Source of the DNA: Cladopsammia gracilis
Lineage: Eukaryota > Cnidaria > Anthozoa > Scleractinia > Dendrophylliidae
Reading direction: 5' to 3'
NCBI GenBank assembly: GCA_022457155.1
Contig: JAJGOT010000286.1
Coordinates: 186,001-250,000 of the forward strand
Length of the DNA: 64,000 bases
Below are positions 35,729 to 45,936 of the stretch, piece after piece (positions within the stretch are counted from its first letter, which is position 1; each line of letters begins with the position of its first letter). The notes below the pieces were generated by a model. The model was not told the DNA's origin. It saw nothing but the letters and a program-made list of their open reading frames with translations, and did no database searches. Made by a program: the position numbers and the translations under genes.

Positions 35729-35870
35729 TGTGGTGTCGTACCGTTCAAGTAAAGACAACCGTAAGTCAAACGCAACTTTGATTTATTGACTCCATGCTCG
35801 CACCGACTACAAGAGTACTAGTTCTTCTCGACCGCGTGCTCATATGATTGACAGATGTCACAACACTACA
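35729..35870 (-). repeat. Gypsy 5' LTR
   Basis: 142 bp; one mismatch to the other LTR, indicating recent insertion. Confidence 0.95.
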
Positions 35871-35875
35871 CACAG

Positions 35876-36412
35876 TAAGTGCAGCTCCAGAAAATGTAAG
35901 GGATTTAACATCCAATCGTCCGTTTCCACCACTCTCGACCAATAGACAGCCTTTGAATTCAAATGACGCGGAATCCATTCGGGATAGAGTCTGATACCAT
36001 GTTGGCGACAAATTGCATAGATCCTGACAGCTTCCTTTTGCAACAGCTCCTTGTTGCTGCCCAAACACATGACGGAAACAGTACTCTGATTGTCAGATCT
36101 ATGCTTGCACTCCTTATTAGATAGATAGGACGCAAATGACTCCAAAACAAGCCTCACAGCCTTTAACTCTCGATAAGTTGAACTTTGCAAACGGCCCGTC
36201 TCGTTCCACGCACTACGGGCAGTGACATCACCAAGCTGCACTGCGTAGCCACCCCAGCCATAGCTGCTAGTATCCGAATACGTGATAACGTCAATGCGAG
36301 GGGACATATGCCAAATAGGCTGGCCAACGACCTCCGAAAAGTTGCTAATCCAAAACTGGAGTTCATCCTGGGCTTCCGAAGAAAGAGTAATGACTTCACT
36401 TAAATAATTCAC
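35876..36412 (-). pseudogene. DIRS RNase H N-terminal part, copy B
   Basis: Carries the RNase H motifs (TYSDTSSYGWGGY, STYRELKAV, HRSDNQSTV) seen in copy A and then runs into the gypsy LTR at 35870, which ends the frame. Confidence 0.8.
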
Positions 36413-37432
36413 ACTGTTCTGTGCCCTATAAAGATGAGGTATGTCCAGAAATGCACGCTAATGACATTCATGCTCTTTTTTATGATAGACATCATGAAGT
36501 GTCCCCTAGACCTAATTCTCACCTGAACACAAGCAATTCTGTCAAACATGAAGTCATATGGAAATTACAAATAATTATGGGTAATATGAAGTGCCCAAGG
36601 TCCGAGTTACGTGCATTTCTGGACATGTGATAATGATGCCTCGTAAACAACCGCGACACTGGCCCCAAGGCAAGCCCCATTGAAATAATAAGTCCAGTAA
36701 CCCGGGCGACCATACGAGTAGAAATCCTCTGTTGTGAACTCAGAATATGGGACAAGAGGTCCAGTAAGGCATCCACTTTCTTCTGTGGTACAAGAAATAA
36801 ACCTTGCTGTAAATCGATGACATAACCCAAAAACTCTCCAACTTGACGAGGGGTAAAATCACTTTTTTCCTCATTAATGAGAAGACCACAGTCATTCAAG
36901 TCAGTCCCGTCGCACTGAAAGTGCCAGTTCACCGCAAGTGGAAACTGAGGAAGTAACGCCAAAGCCATCATCCAAATATAACAATGTGCGCTTGCCCCCA
37001 CCTCTCCAATGTTTGACAAGAGGTCGAAGAACTTTCGTAAATATAAAAGGCGCGGTCGCTAAACCAAATGGAAGAGATGCAAATACAAAGTACTTCGGAA
37101 CGTCCGAAAAGTCAAAGGAGAAACTTAGGTATTTCCTGTGTTCCCCACCAACATCGACGTGATGGTAACCATTCTTTAAATAGAAGGTGAAGAACCAATC
37201 ACCCATGCTAACAAGTTGAGATAAGTCCCGGAGATCCTCGTACTTAAATTTCTCGACATGAAGATGTGAGTTCAAGTATCTGAGATCCAGAATTAAACGC
37301 AGCTTGCCGTTCTTCTTAGGCACAACTCCTAGTGGACTACAAACAGCCAAATCCACAGCCCGTACTTCAATAACAGAACCTGCTTGAATAAGCTCCACAA
37401 TTGCACGCCGCACAAACGAAGCATGATCCACT

Positions 37433-39100
37433 TAGCCTGCGTAGCAAGCGTTCCCATACGAACGAATTTTTCCGCATTCTGGCCGCGCGAAAATTGGGGC
37501 GAGAGCAAAAAATCGGAGGACGGGGGTGGGAGAGGGGAGATGAGGGAACGCTTGCAGGCAAACCCCACGATTTTGAAAAACGCCCACCTATTTGTCACGG
37601 TTGATTTCAGTGGCCGATTGACAGCTTGTCAACAAATAAGCCAATTACAGATTACCGGATGTAGAATTTTACTTCCTTCAAAAGATAAAACGTTTCGAAT
37701 TCGTAAACGATTGAAATCTCTTCACAGATTCATGGAATCAATAAACCTTCTCGCCATTTGAAAACAATGCCGACTTAAATTAGAAGAAATATCCGTATAT
37801 TTGCTTGCTTTGACTTATTGAATCCAACAGCGGTTAACAGAGCCGGTGAAATAATTCCCGCTAATAAAAATATAATTCTGCTCAGCTCAACCACTCAGCG
37901 CGCGACTGTACTGCTGTGTTTGTTTACGGTTATATTATTTCTAGTTCAAAATCAATCTACGCTTTCCTCGCCATTTTCTGACTTTTCTATGGTACGAGCA
38001 CTAATCATTCAGCTTCATTTCATCTTATATTTTGCTGTGACCAAAATAAAACTCGAATTGCGTCCACAAATGCAAATAGAAATAGATCACTTTCAACTTT
38101 TAAAATTTGGGATGAAATCGTGGTGTCAATTGGAGTCAATTAGGTTTTTGAGAAAGTCTAAACCTTAATGACTGGATTTGGGTATTATTTGGCTTTTGAC
38201 TCGCCTTTTTTGTATCGATCCAACGATCCAACCAATTTAAAATAGGCATTACCGATTACTACAAACAGACATGGACGACAACAGTCAAACTAAACCACGA
38301 TAACTTTTTTCAACGGGTCTACTCAAGTCTCTAGAAAAACATTTCCTGGCCTATTATTAATAGAGGAATAAGGTACGTATTGTTTTCTTTCCATGCCTTT
38401 ACATTTAAGCGAGGAAATCCTTGTGTAACTTTGACTAATTAAATACGTGCGTTCTTCCAAATTTCCCTTTGTGTATATCGTCCAAGCAGTCCAGTTTTTC
38501 ATTTAAATCGCACGCCGTCATCCCCATACAATTTACCTCTTCGACTGGATCCCGAATTATGCTTTGCAATGGAGAAATAACACTGAATAATACTGGAGTA
38601 GCCTGTACCTCCTTGCCTTTTACTTCGCACTCCGCACATCATACAACTGAAAAATTAAACTCTTGCCGAATCCTGTTGGCAATACGGCCATTAAATCGTT
38701 GCCGTTAAAAAGATGGCGCATTGCCCTTTCTTGTTCCGTTTTCAAAGTAAAAGCAAGCCCCGCTTCGCTCAGCTCCGACAAAACTTCGTTCAAACACGTT
38801 TCAAAATCTTTCATATGTTCTCCGAGCTCCATTTTGATCTGGCAAGTCACGCTCAAATATTTTGCGTGAAAATTTGATAGCTACTTGTCAAACCTGTCAC
38901 TCAAGGTGACCACACCGCACCAATCAGGAGCCCCGTTCGTGGACGAACGGCGTTTTTCAAAATCGTGGGGTTTGCCTGCAAGCGTTCCCTCATCTCCCCA
39001 CTCCCACCCCCGTCCTCCGATTTTTTGCTCTCGCCCCAATTTTCGCGCGGCCAGAATGCGGAAAAATTCGTTCGTACGGGAACGCTTGCTACGCAGGCTA
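37433..39100. mobile_element. MULE-like element with 152-bp inverted repeats
   Basis: The termini TAGCCTGCGTAGCAAGCG and its inverse extend to 152-bp arms (37433-37584, 38949-39100) with two mismatches. A 9-bp target duplication TGATCCACT (37424-37432, 39101-39109; 10 bp if the outer A is counted) flanks it. Long inverted repeats plus a 9-10-bp duplication are typical of Mutator-like elements. No transposase is present. It carries a helicase exon and an unrecognised 116-codon open frame (37818-38168). Confidence 0.8.
38620..38856 (-). pseudogene. RecQ-like helicase N-terminal exon in a mobile element
   Basis: The 78-codon frame contains a RecQ-type start: LKTEQERAMRHLFNGNDLMA, then the Walker A motif LPTGFGKS followed by LIFQL. 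After FQ the frame continues only ten residues to a stop, and a possible GTATGA donor lies there, so this looks like a 5' exon with its downstream exons missing. DEAH and later helicase motifs are absent. It is either a captured host exon or a remnant of a helicase once encoded by the parent element. No ATPase function is expected. Confidence 0.65.
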
Positions 39101-39242
39101 TGATCCACTGCACTCTGATGATTTCGAAGAGAAACATTCTTCGACTCCGGAGTCAGAGGTAAATTATAACCGTCCCTGATAACATCCAATATCATACGGG
39201 AAGCCCCAATCGAGGCCCAAAACGATAAGTGTTTACGCAAAC

Positions 39243-39258
39243 GACAGAAAATTGGAAG
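39243..39258 (+). pseudogene. 3' half of a microexon cut by DIRS B
   Basis: The 16 nt encode the end RKLE and are followed by the standard donor GTAATA and array intron. The acceptor and first bases are replaced by the DIRS end at about 39242. The 14411 exon shows what the missing part looked like. Confidence 0.6.
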
Positions 39259-39719
39259 GTAATATTTTTTTCATATTTAAAGTTATGATGTATCTGAAAA
39301 CTGTAGTTATTTAGTAAGTTATTTCTGAAGATAAGTCATATTATTTTTGCCAAACCTATTGTAATTTTTTATAATATGATATGGTCTAGAAAAAGTTCCT
39401 TTATTAAATTCTCCTCACTATAGTACTATTTGTTATATTCAGAGCGGCACCTTCATTAGCATGCACCCTAACCCTCCCTCCCCCCTCCCCCCTCCTCGCC
39501 CCGTACACTTCTCCTCTCCCCGTCTGTATTGCTCCTTGTCTTCAGTTTTGAAAAAGTATTTTTGCAACTGTTTATCTGACTTACTATAACAAGGTAAAGT
39601 TCAATAAGTTTTGATATAATATATTTATTTATAAACGCGTGGTATAGAAGCGGACTAGAGCGTACGTGTGTCCATATCTGGAAAGTCAAAGAAAAGGGTA
39701 TTATTGATGTTGTGTAATA

Positions 39720-41787
39720 ATATATATAGATAGCCCAAGCCTAACAGCGTCGCACTTTGAACAAGCTTAATTAAGGTGAAACTTAACCAAGGTGAAACTT
39801 AACTAAGGTGAAAGGTTGGAAGCACAAGAATTAAGATTGACGAACGGGCTATTTTCAATTTTAGCAATTCTCAAAAACAGTATTACGCGACTGTCTGCAC
39901 AGTACATTTTTATAGACCGTACAAAAGTTCACAAAAACAACTTTTCTCTGTCTAGAATAACTAGTACCACTAGTTTCCGAATAAAATACAGTTTTTGTTT
40001 GTCAAAAATTGCCCGAGAAACTGATTTGAAAATCAAAAATTGCAAAAATACACAAACATATTTGCATAAGGCGATACGAGTGAAGATAGAACTGTACTAT
40101 AAAATCAAAGTCTTGTTTTGTTTACATAAAATCGCTTTTCAAACTATCTAATGAATGAACAAACACATAAAAATGGACAACACAATCTTATTTCGAAAAA
40201 ATTTATTCAAATCTCCATTAGTTTACGTTTAAAAGCAAAACGCGTACCATTTAAGGTCGCGGGGGATACCTGGCCATGAATAAATTCATAAGGCAAAATT
40301 TTAGCAGGGGTATCACTTTGAAAAACGTTATATCGTGAACGTTTTAAAGCCGATTTCGCTAAAATTTAACAGAGATATTGGCGAATAATGGAAGTGTATA
40401 GGTATTGTTTTTTTATTGAAGGGATCGCGCTTTGCGTCAATGCTGTAAGCCACTAAAGTTAGTTTGTTTTAAAACGTGGTTTTGTGTCCAAGTTTGCTCC
40501 TCCAGAAGAACACAAAGCAAGTTGATTTCTCCACTCACTGATCCGTCAAAACGTCTATTGTGTCATATCTGACTCGATTTTTTTATTTCAACTTTTATTA
40601 AAAGTTATTAGCTTTTAAAGGAGTAGAATTGTCCATGTTAGAATTTGAAGCCTCATATCTTCCCTTTGAAAGCCTATTTAAAAATTTTGAGTCAGATATG
40701 ACAATCTACAATACACCTAGTTTACCTCCCTGCAGTGTCAACTCATAAAATTCTCTATTCGCGCTGAATTCTTGGACACAAAATTGCTTGTTTTTACGCT
40801 TCCGAAGGCTTCCCGAGCAAACACGAATGTAAAAAATATATATTTATGGTAATTTTGCTAATATTAATCCACGGGCTATTGTCAACACTTCAATGACTTC
40901 GCGCAGAAAGAACAAAGCGTTGACACGCTTTGCACGCGTAATTATTGATGCAGAAACATTACAGAGCCTGTTCGTGAATATTTCGGGAATTTTCGGTATC
41001 AGCCGTCGCACTTCGTGCATACTCTTTTCATAAATGCATACTGATGAGCGGAACCTGTCCCCCGCGACCTTAAGCTTAATTATAGCTCATCGAGTTCAAG
41101 CTTTCTTCGATGAAATTCAAGAGATCGATACAACTGAATTTAAGCACGTTTTAAAATCAATTCTCCAAAACTAACAATAACACCAATAAAAAGTCACTCA
41201 CAGATTGATATCAACATAAATTCTCATCGAAAACTTAATCTGTTTTACCTTTAAGTCCCTCGCATGCTTGGTTCTGAAATCCGTAGAAAACAAATATCTC
41301 CCGCATTGATAAAAACGTAATACATGAAGTTCCTCGAAGCAAGATTTCATCCCTGAAAGCTCGTCTTTTTCCACTAAAGCGACTTCTGAGTATCCCTTAA
41401 TTAGTATCCTTGTCTTGAGTAGCAAACCGCGAAATATTAAGGGAAATAACGCCTTTAATTTCAACGGTTTTCTCCGCTTAGTAAATTCACAGCAAAACAT
41501 CAAAGTGTTTTTCTAGCTGACGTGACATTCGGCCGTGTAACCGCGCGAAAAACAAAGCCTCGCTTTGGTTTCAACATGACGTCGTACGCGCATGTTTTGC
41601 GACGTCATACGCGCCCGCGAGCTATTCCTGCGCGAAGGAAAGCTAGTCCTGCGCGACGGCGGCGGCGGAGGTCGGGCACACGCGCGCCCGCGAAACATTC
41701 CGCTAGCCATGACCATGAAAAATGACGGGCATGGTTCTATGAGTATGGAGCTGCGCAGCCAGGCCTTCGGCCTGGCAAGTGCTCCGC
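39720..41787 (+). mobile_element. Interspersed repeat R1, copy 2 (TA-flanked)
   Basis: Starts ATATATATAGATAG and ends GTGCTCCGC with TA on both sides (39718-39719, 41788-41789), as in copy 1, and it is longer inside. The 41500-41787 part matches 8990-9232. No protein domain recognised. Confidence 0.6.
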
Positions 41788-42041
41788 TATTACTCAGACT
41801 TAATGATATGTTAACTAAATTGCCCCCTACAAGCCAAAAATTAACTTTGAGAAATCAAATTGGTTTTGATATAATAATAATTCAATAATTTTTGATATAT
41901 AATATATTTATTTATAAACGCATGGTATAGAAGTGCCCATATTTACGCCTATCCCTAGTCACAATCTCCATATTCACACTTGGTCCCCTTTTCAGAGGAC
42001 ATTAAATGCGTTAATTGAATGTAATCTTTTGTTCTTTTCAG

Positions 42042-42059
42042 TGTGGATGACCAACCCAG
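42042..42059 (+). CDS. Microexon, 18 nt, peptide V-WMTNP
   Basis: Acceptor TTTGTTCTTTTCAG, donor GTAACA, phase 1-1. Shorter member of the Pro-ending subclass, with a poly-C-flanked unit downstream. Confidence 0.55.
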
Positions 42060-43198
42060 GTAACATATTTTTCATATTTGACGTTTTGAAGTATCTGTAT
42101 ACTGTAGTTATTTAGTAAGTTATTCCGGAAGATTAGTCGTATTTTACCAAACTTATTTCGACGATAATATGATATGGTCTACAAGAAGTCCCTTTGTTAA
42201 ATTCTTCTCACTATAGTACTATTTGTTATATTCAGAACGGCACCTTCATCAGCACACACCCTAATCCTAACCCTAACAACACCCTCACCCACCCCTCCCC
42301 CCCCCAAGACTTTATGATATGTTAACCAAGCTGCGTTCTAGCTCTTTACAAGCCAGAAATTAACTTTGAGAAAATATCGGTTAGTCCAATATCGCGATGC
42401 AAAAAAAAAACTTTGTGATAATATGATATGGTCTAGAAAAAGTCCCTTTATCCTTTGTTAAATTCTTCTCACGAAAGTACTATTTGTTATATTCAGAACG
42501 GCTTCCCCCCCCCCCCCCCCCCCCCCCGCGTCCCCTTATCCTCTCCGCTTCTGTATTGCTCCTTGTCTTCAGTTTTGAAAAGGTATTTTTGCAACTGTTT
42601 ATCTGACTTACTATAACAAGGTAAAGTTCAATAAGTTTTAATATAATAGATTTATTTATAAACGCGTGGTATAGTAACGGGCTGGAGCGTGTCCATATCT
42701 GGAGAGTCAAAGAAAAGGGTATTATTGATGTTGTGTAATATTAGTTAGACTTTATGATATGTTAACAAAGCTGCGTTGTAGTTCCTTAAAGTGTTCCCTA
42801 CAAGCCAAAAATTAACTTTGAGAAAACATCGCTAAGTGCAATATCGCTATTCAAAAAAAAAATTTGTGAAAACGTTATACCGTAATTTCTTCGGCAATTT
42901 TCACTCGTTATCAATTATTTTCCGTTTTGATAAAAGATCATTCTGAATACTATATTTTTAGTGTTATGTGTTACTAACTATACGATACTTATGAAATTTC
43001 CTTATATAGTGGTCTTTATTAGTAAGTTATTAAAGTATTGAAAACTGTCCCTCTAAGCTTCTCTGGAAGACAGGAAGCGCCCATACTTACGCCTATTCTT
43101 AGTCTCACTCTCCATATTCACACTTGGTCTCCTTTTCCTTTTCAGAGGACATTCAAAGCGTTAAGCGCTAATTAAATGTAATCTTTTGTTCTTTTCAG

Positions 43199-43219
43199 CG
43201 TTCAAGATAACTCTTAAAG
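43199..43219 (+). CDS. Microexon, 21 nt, peptide A-FKITLK
   Basis: Acceptor TTTGTTCTTTTCAG, donor GTAATA, phase 1-1. Last microexon before the Roc exon, about 2.7 kb upstream of it. Confidence 0.6.
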
Positions 43220-43629
43220 GTAATATTTATTTCATATTTGAAGTTATGATGTATCTGAAAACTGTAGTTATTTAGTAAGTTATTTCGGAAGATAAGTCAT
43301 ATTTTGCCAAACCTATTGTAATTTTTTATAATATGATATGGTCTGGAAAAAGTCCCTTTATTAAATTCTTCTCACTATATAGTACTATTTGTTATATTCA
43401 GAACGGAACCTTCCTAAGCACACACCCTAACCTTAACGTTTTGAAGTATCTGTATACTGTAGTTATTTAGTAAGTTATTTCGGAAGTTTATTCATATTTT
43501 GCCAACCTATTGTGATTTTTTATATAGTGGAATTTATTAGTAAATAACCAAGGTATTGGCAACTGACCCTAACCTTCTAACCTTCGTAGGAAGCGCCCAT
43601 ACTTACCCCTATCCCACTATCACTATCCG

Positions 43630-45292
43630 TATCTTTGTGGGAGTGCGTCCAAATCGAAAGTCAAAGTAAAAGTTAGGTGGATGTTTTGCAGCATTTTAAA
43701 AGCTATGCTTATAACCTGAAAGCCGCATTTGGGTGAAAATAGATTTCATAACGGTCGGTGCTTTTCCTTAAATCTTCGCTGGAGGGTTGAAATCGCCCAT
43801 ACTCATGCCTCTCCCCAGTCTCACTCTCTATATTCATACTTTATCCAATCGGCAGTCAAAGTGTAAGCCCCACAGCTTAGTCGGGCCATCGCAATTTTGG
43901 TATCAGTTTTTGCTTCTGTCCCGCCTATTGCATTCATTTTTACTGGCTCAGTTTCTCTCACCAACCTTCATTTTTTGCTACAATAGTTTTTATTTTTTAC
44001 CGGGGCTTTTTTTCCCGCCTGGTAGGTTACCTATTTTGTCCCTGTACGCTTAAAGACTTAGGTGCGTATCCGAAAGGCCTTCTTCGTAACATTGTTTACT
44101 GTCCACGACGTCTTCAGTCTCTGACATTTTCACTCCCCTCCGCTATTTACTTTCCCCTCTCCTTTAAGATGTACTCTGGATCCGTCACTGGAAAGGATTG
44201 GCGACTGTGTGATTACCGCCAGTGAAACGTTTACAATGCCACACGGACATTCCTTCAATACTATGTTTTGTGCCCATTTATTTTCCTAACAAGATTTCTT
44301 GTTAAAATCACGTCCATTGGTGTATATTTAAGAAACGTTGTTTACAGTTAAAATAAGAAATTAATCTAGATCTGAGATATAGCTGAGCAAACTACAATGA
44401 TGTATCTGTAGGTTAAAAAAATATTGGACCTCTCCAGTGAATCGTTAATTTTTTGCAATGTTTGTGATTTATTCGGGTCTCAGCGACATAAACTAGTACG
44501 TACCGACCATGTGAAACTTTAATAAATCGAAAAAAATATTAAATTATTGTTTGCGTTCAAGCGAATTGCATTTTTAATGCCTGCTAAGGTATAGGCTTTT
44601 GCCAAAACTATATTCCCATATCAGAGAAATTTAATTTTCAAACCAAAATCATTGGTCGTCTCTTATGGAGACGCCATCTTAAAACACAGTAAAATGGCAT
44701 AGAATTTCTTAGTGACTAGTGTTTCGTGTCTTAAAAACTTTAATTCAAAACAAATTGAACATTAACACGGCTACCTAAACAGAGCGGCGACAATTGAAAG
44801 TCTGAAAGAATTGCAGCGAGGACAGTGTGTCTTTCAAAAATTCACAGCTAAAGAACACAACAAGTGTTTAAAACATTGTTACTTGTAGTAGATATGTTTT
44901 CTTTAATGTCCTCGGAAACTTGGAACAGCAAACAGCAACAGCACATTGCGGTGGTTGGGTTCTGGCCCCAAAATCGTCCATTTATTAACAACCTAGTATA
45001 ATACAGTACGGCTATACACATGTACATATCCGCTTCATGAGGAGTTTTAGGCATATTCAGAAGTAGAATGAAAACAACCATCCGAAAGTTTAAAGCTCGA
45101 TTACGTTGAAGATATCGACACAAAGGTGCCAGAACCACAATGGCTAAATATCCGTTACACATTACTTTTAAACAACCTAATTATCATATATTTGAATACC
45201 AAAACCCAGGACCTCCCTCGTCCATAAGGAAATCATTTCTCTTTCCGCTACTTATTCATTGCATTCATAATACGCTACAAGAGAAATGGAAT
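43630..45292. repeat. Spacer module T, copy 3
   Basis: Matches copies 1 and 2 up to about 45292, then diverges where those copies enter DIRS sequence. It shows what the module looks like without a DIRS body attached. Confidence 0.7.
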
Positions 45293-45419
45293 TTTTTTAG
45301 TCCATTTCATCAGTACCAAATTTTAAAACATCGAAGTACGAGCTGAATCGATCGCTGTTGTTTACAAACTTGCTCGTTTTAGTTCCTGCAGCCGTACTGG
45401 CAAGATCGTTTACCTTCAA

Positions 45420-45899
45420 TCCGCTTAAAACAAAGATACGCGTTTTGCTTTTAATCATAAATTAATGGATATTTGAATAAAAATTTTCAAAGAAGATTTT
45501 TTTGTCCATTTTTATGTGTTTTTTCATTCATTACGTAGGTTGAAAAGCGATTTTATGTAAACAAAACAAGACTTAGATTTTATAGTTCTAACTTCACTCG
45601 CGTCGCCGTTATGCACAGATGTCTATGTATTTTTTGCAGTTTTGATTTCCAAATCAGTTTCTCGTGTATTTTATTCGGAAATTAGTCATACTAGTTATTC
45701 TAGACCGAGAAAAAGTTATTTTTGTGAGCTTTTGTACAGTCTAAATGTACTGTGCAGACGGTCGCGTAGTACTGTTTTTGAGAAATAGCCCGGTCGTCAA
45801 TCTTAATTCTAATTTTTCTTGTGCTTCCGACCTTTCACCTTAGTTAAGCTTATCATCAGCTTTCTGTTCAGAGAGCTTCGCTGTTAGGCTAAGCCCATA
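45420..45899 (-). mobile_element. Interspersed repeat R1, partial, reverse
   Basis: Reverse-strand R1 sequence (TTGTTTACATAAAATCGC and CAGACGGTCGCG-type blocks in reverse) ends GTTAGGCTAAGCC, about 40 bp upstream of the Roc exon acceptor. Confidence 0.55.
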
Positions 45900-45910
45900 T
45901 GTATGACTAT

Positions 45911-45936
45911 GCTAATGTTTTATTTTATGTCATTAG
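45911..45936 (+). promoter_or_regulatory. Branch point and acceptor of the Roc exon
   Basis: GCTAATG (CTAAT branch-point match) lies 22 nt before a T-rich run ending CATTAG. This supports a spliced 5' border at 45937 instead of translation from nearby in-frame ATGs (45903, 45909). Confidence 0.65.

Larger units (their letters stand above)
31342..35870 (-). mobile_element. Ty3/gypsy LTR retrotransposon nested in DIRS B
   Basis: A 4529-bp element with 142-bp LTRs that differ at one base (31449 versus 35836). It has TG...CA termini, a 5-bp target duplication CACAG (31337-31341, 35871-35875), a primer-binding-like site, a polypurine tract, gag with zinc knuckle, protease, RT, RNase H and integrase. 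Uninterrupted target sequence is visible in DIRS copy A near 23550. Two frameshifts and one stop make it non-autonomous. Layout and motifs suggest the Mag-like gypsy group; the clade is inferred. Confidence 0.9.
36519..39240 (-). pseudogene. DIRS reverse transcriptase, copy B, interrupted
   Basis: The RT N-terminal region (39101-39240: RMILDVIRDGYNLPL) is separated by the MULE-like element from the main RT (about 36900-37432: LGVVPKKNGKLRLILDLR, YHHVDV, LLYLDDGFG). A frameshift near 36905, shared with copy A, moves the thumb/connection region (LLINEEKSDFTPRQVGEFLG) into another frame. These are the expected DIRS RT motifs in order. No gag-like ORF is seen before the truncation at about 39242. 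Confidence 0.8.
29107..39242 (-). mobile_element. DIRS-type retroelement, copy B, with nested insertions
   Basis: Same minus-strand order as copy A, but extended at the RT end to about 39242, where it abuts the 3' half of a microexon. It is interrupted by a Ty3/gypsy element (31342-35870, 5-bp duplication CACAG) and a MULE-like element (37433-39100). Both interruptions have clean target duplications and are absent from copy A at the shared gypsy site, so they came after the copies separated. Confidence 0.85.

Noticed and set aside
45903..45936. Start codons at 45903 or 45909 as the true start of the Roc protein
   Set aside because: A branch-point match and acceptor end at 45936, the preceding sequence is repeat R1, and the phase fits upstream exons. 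An alternative internal start cannot be fully excluded.
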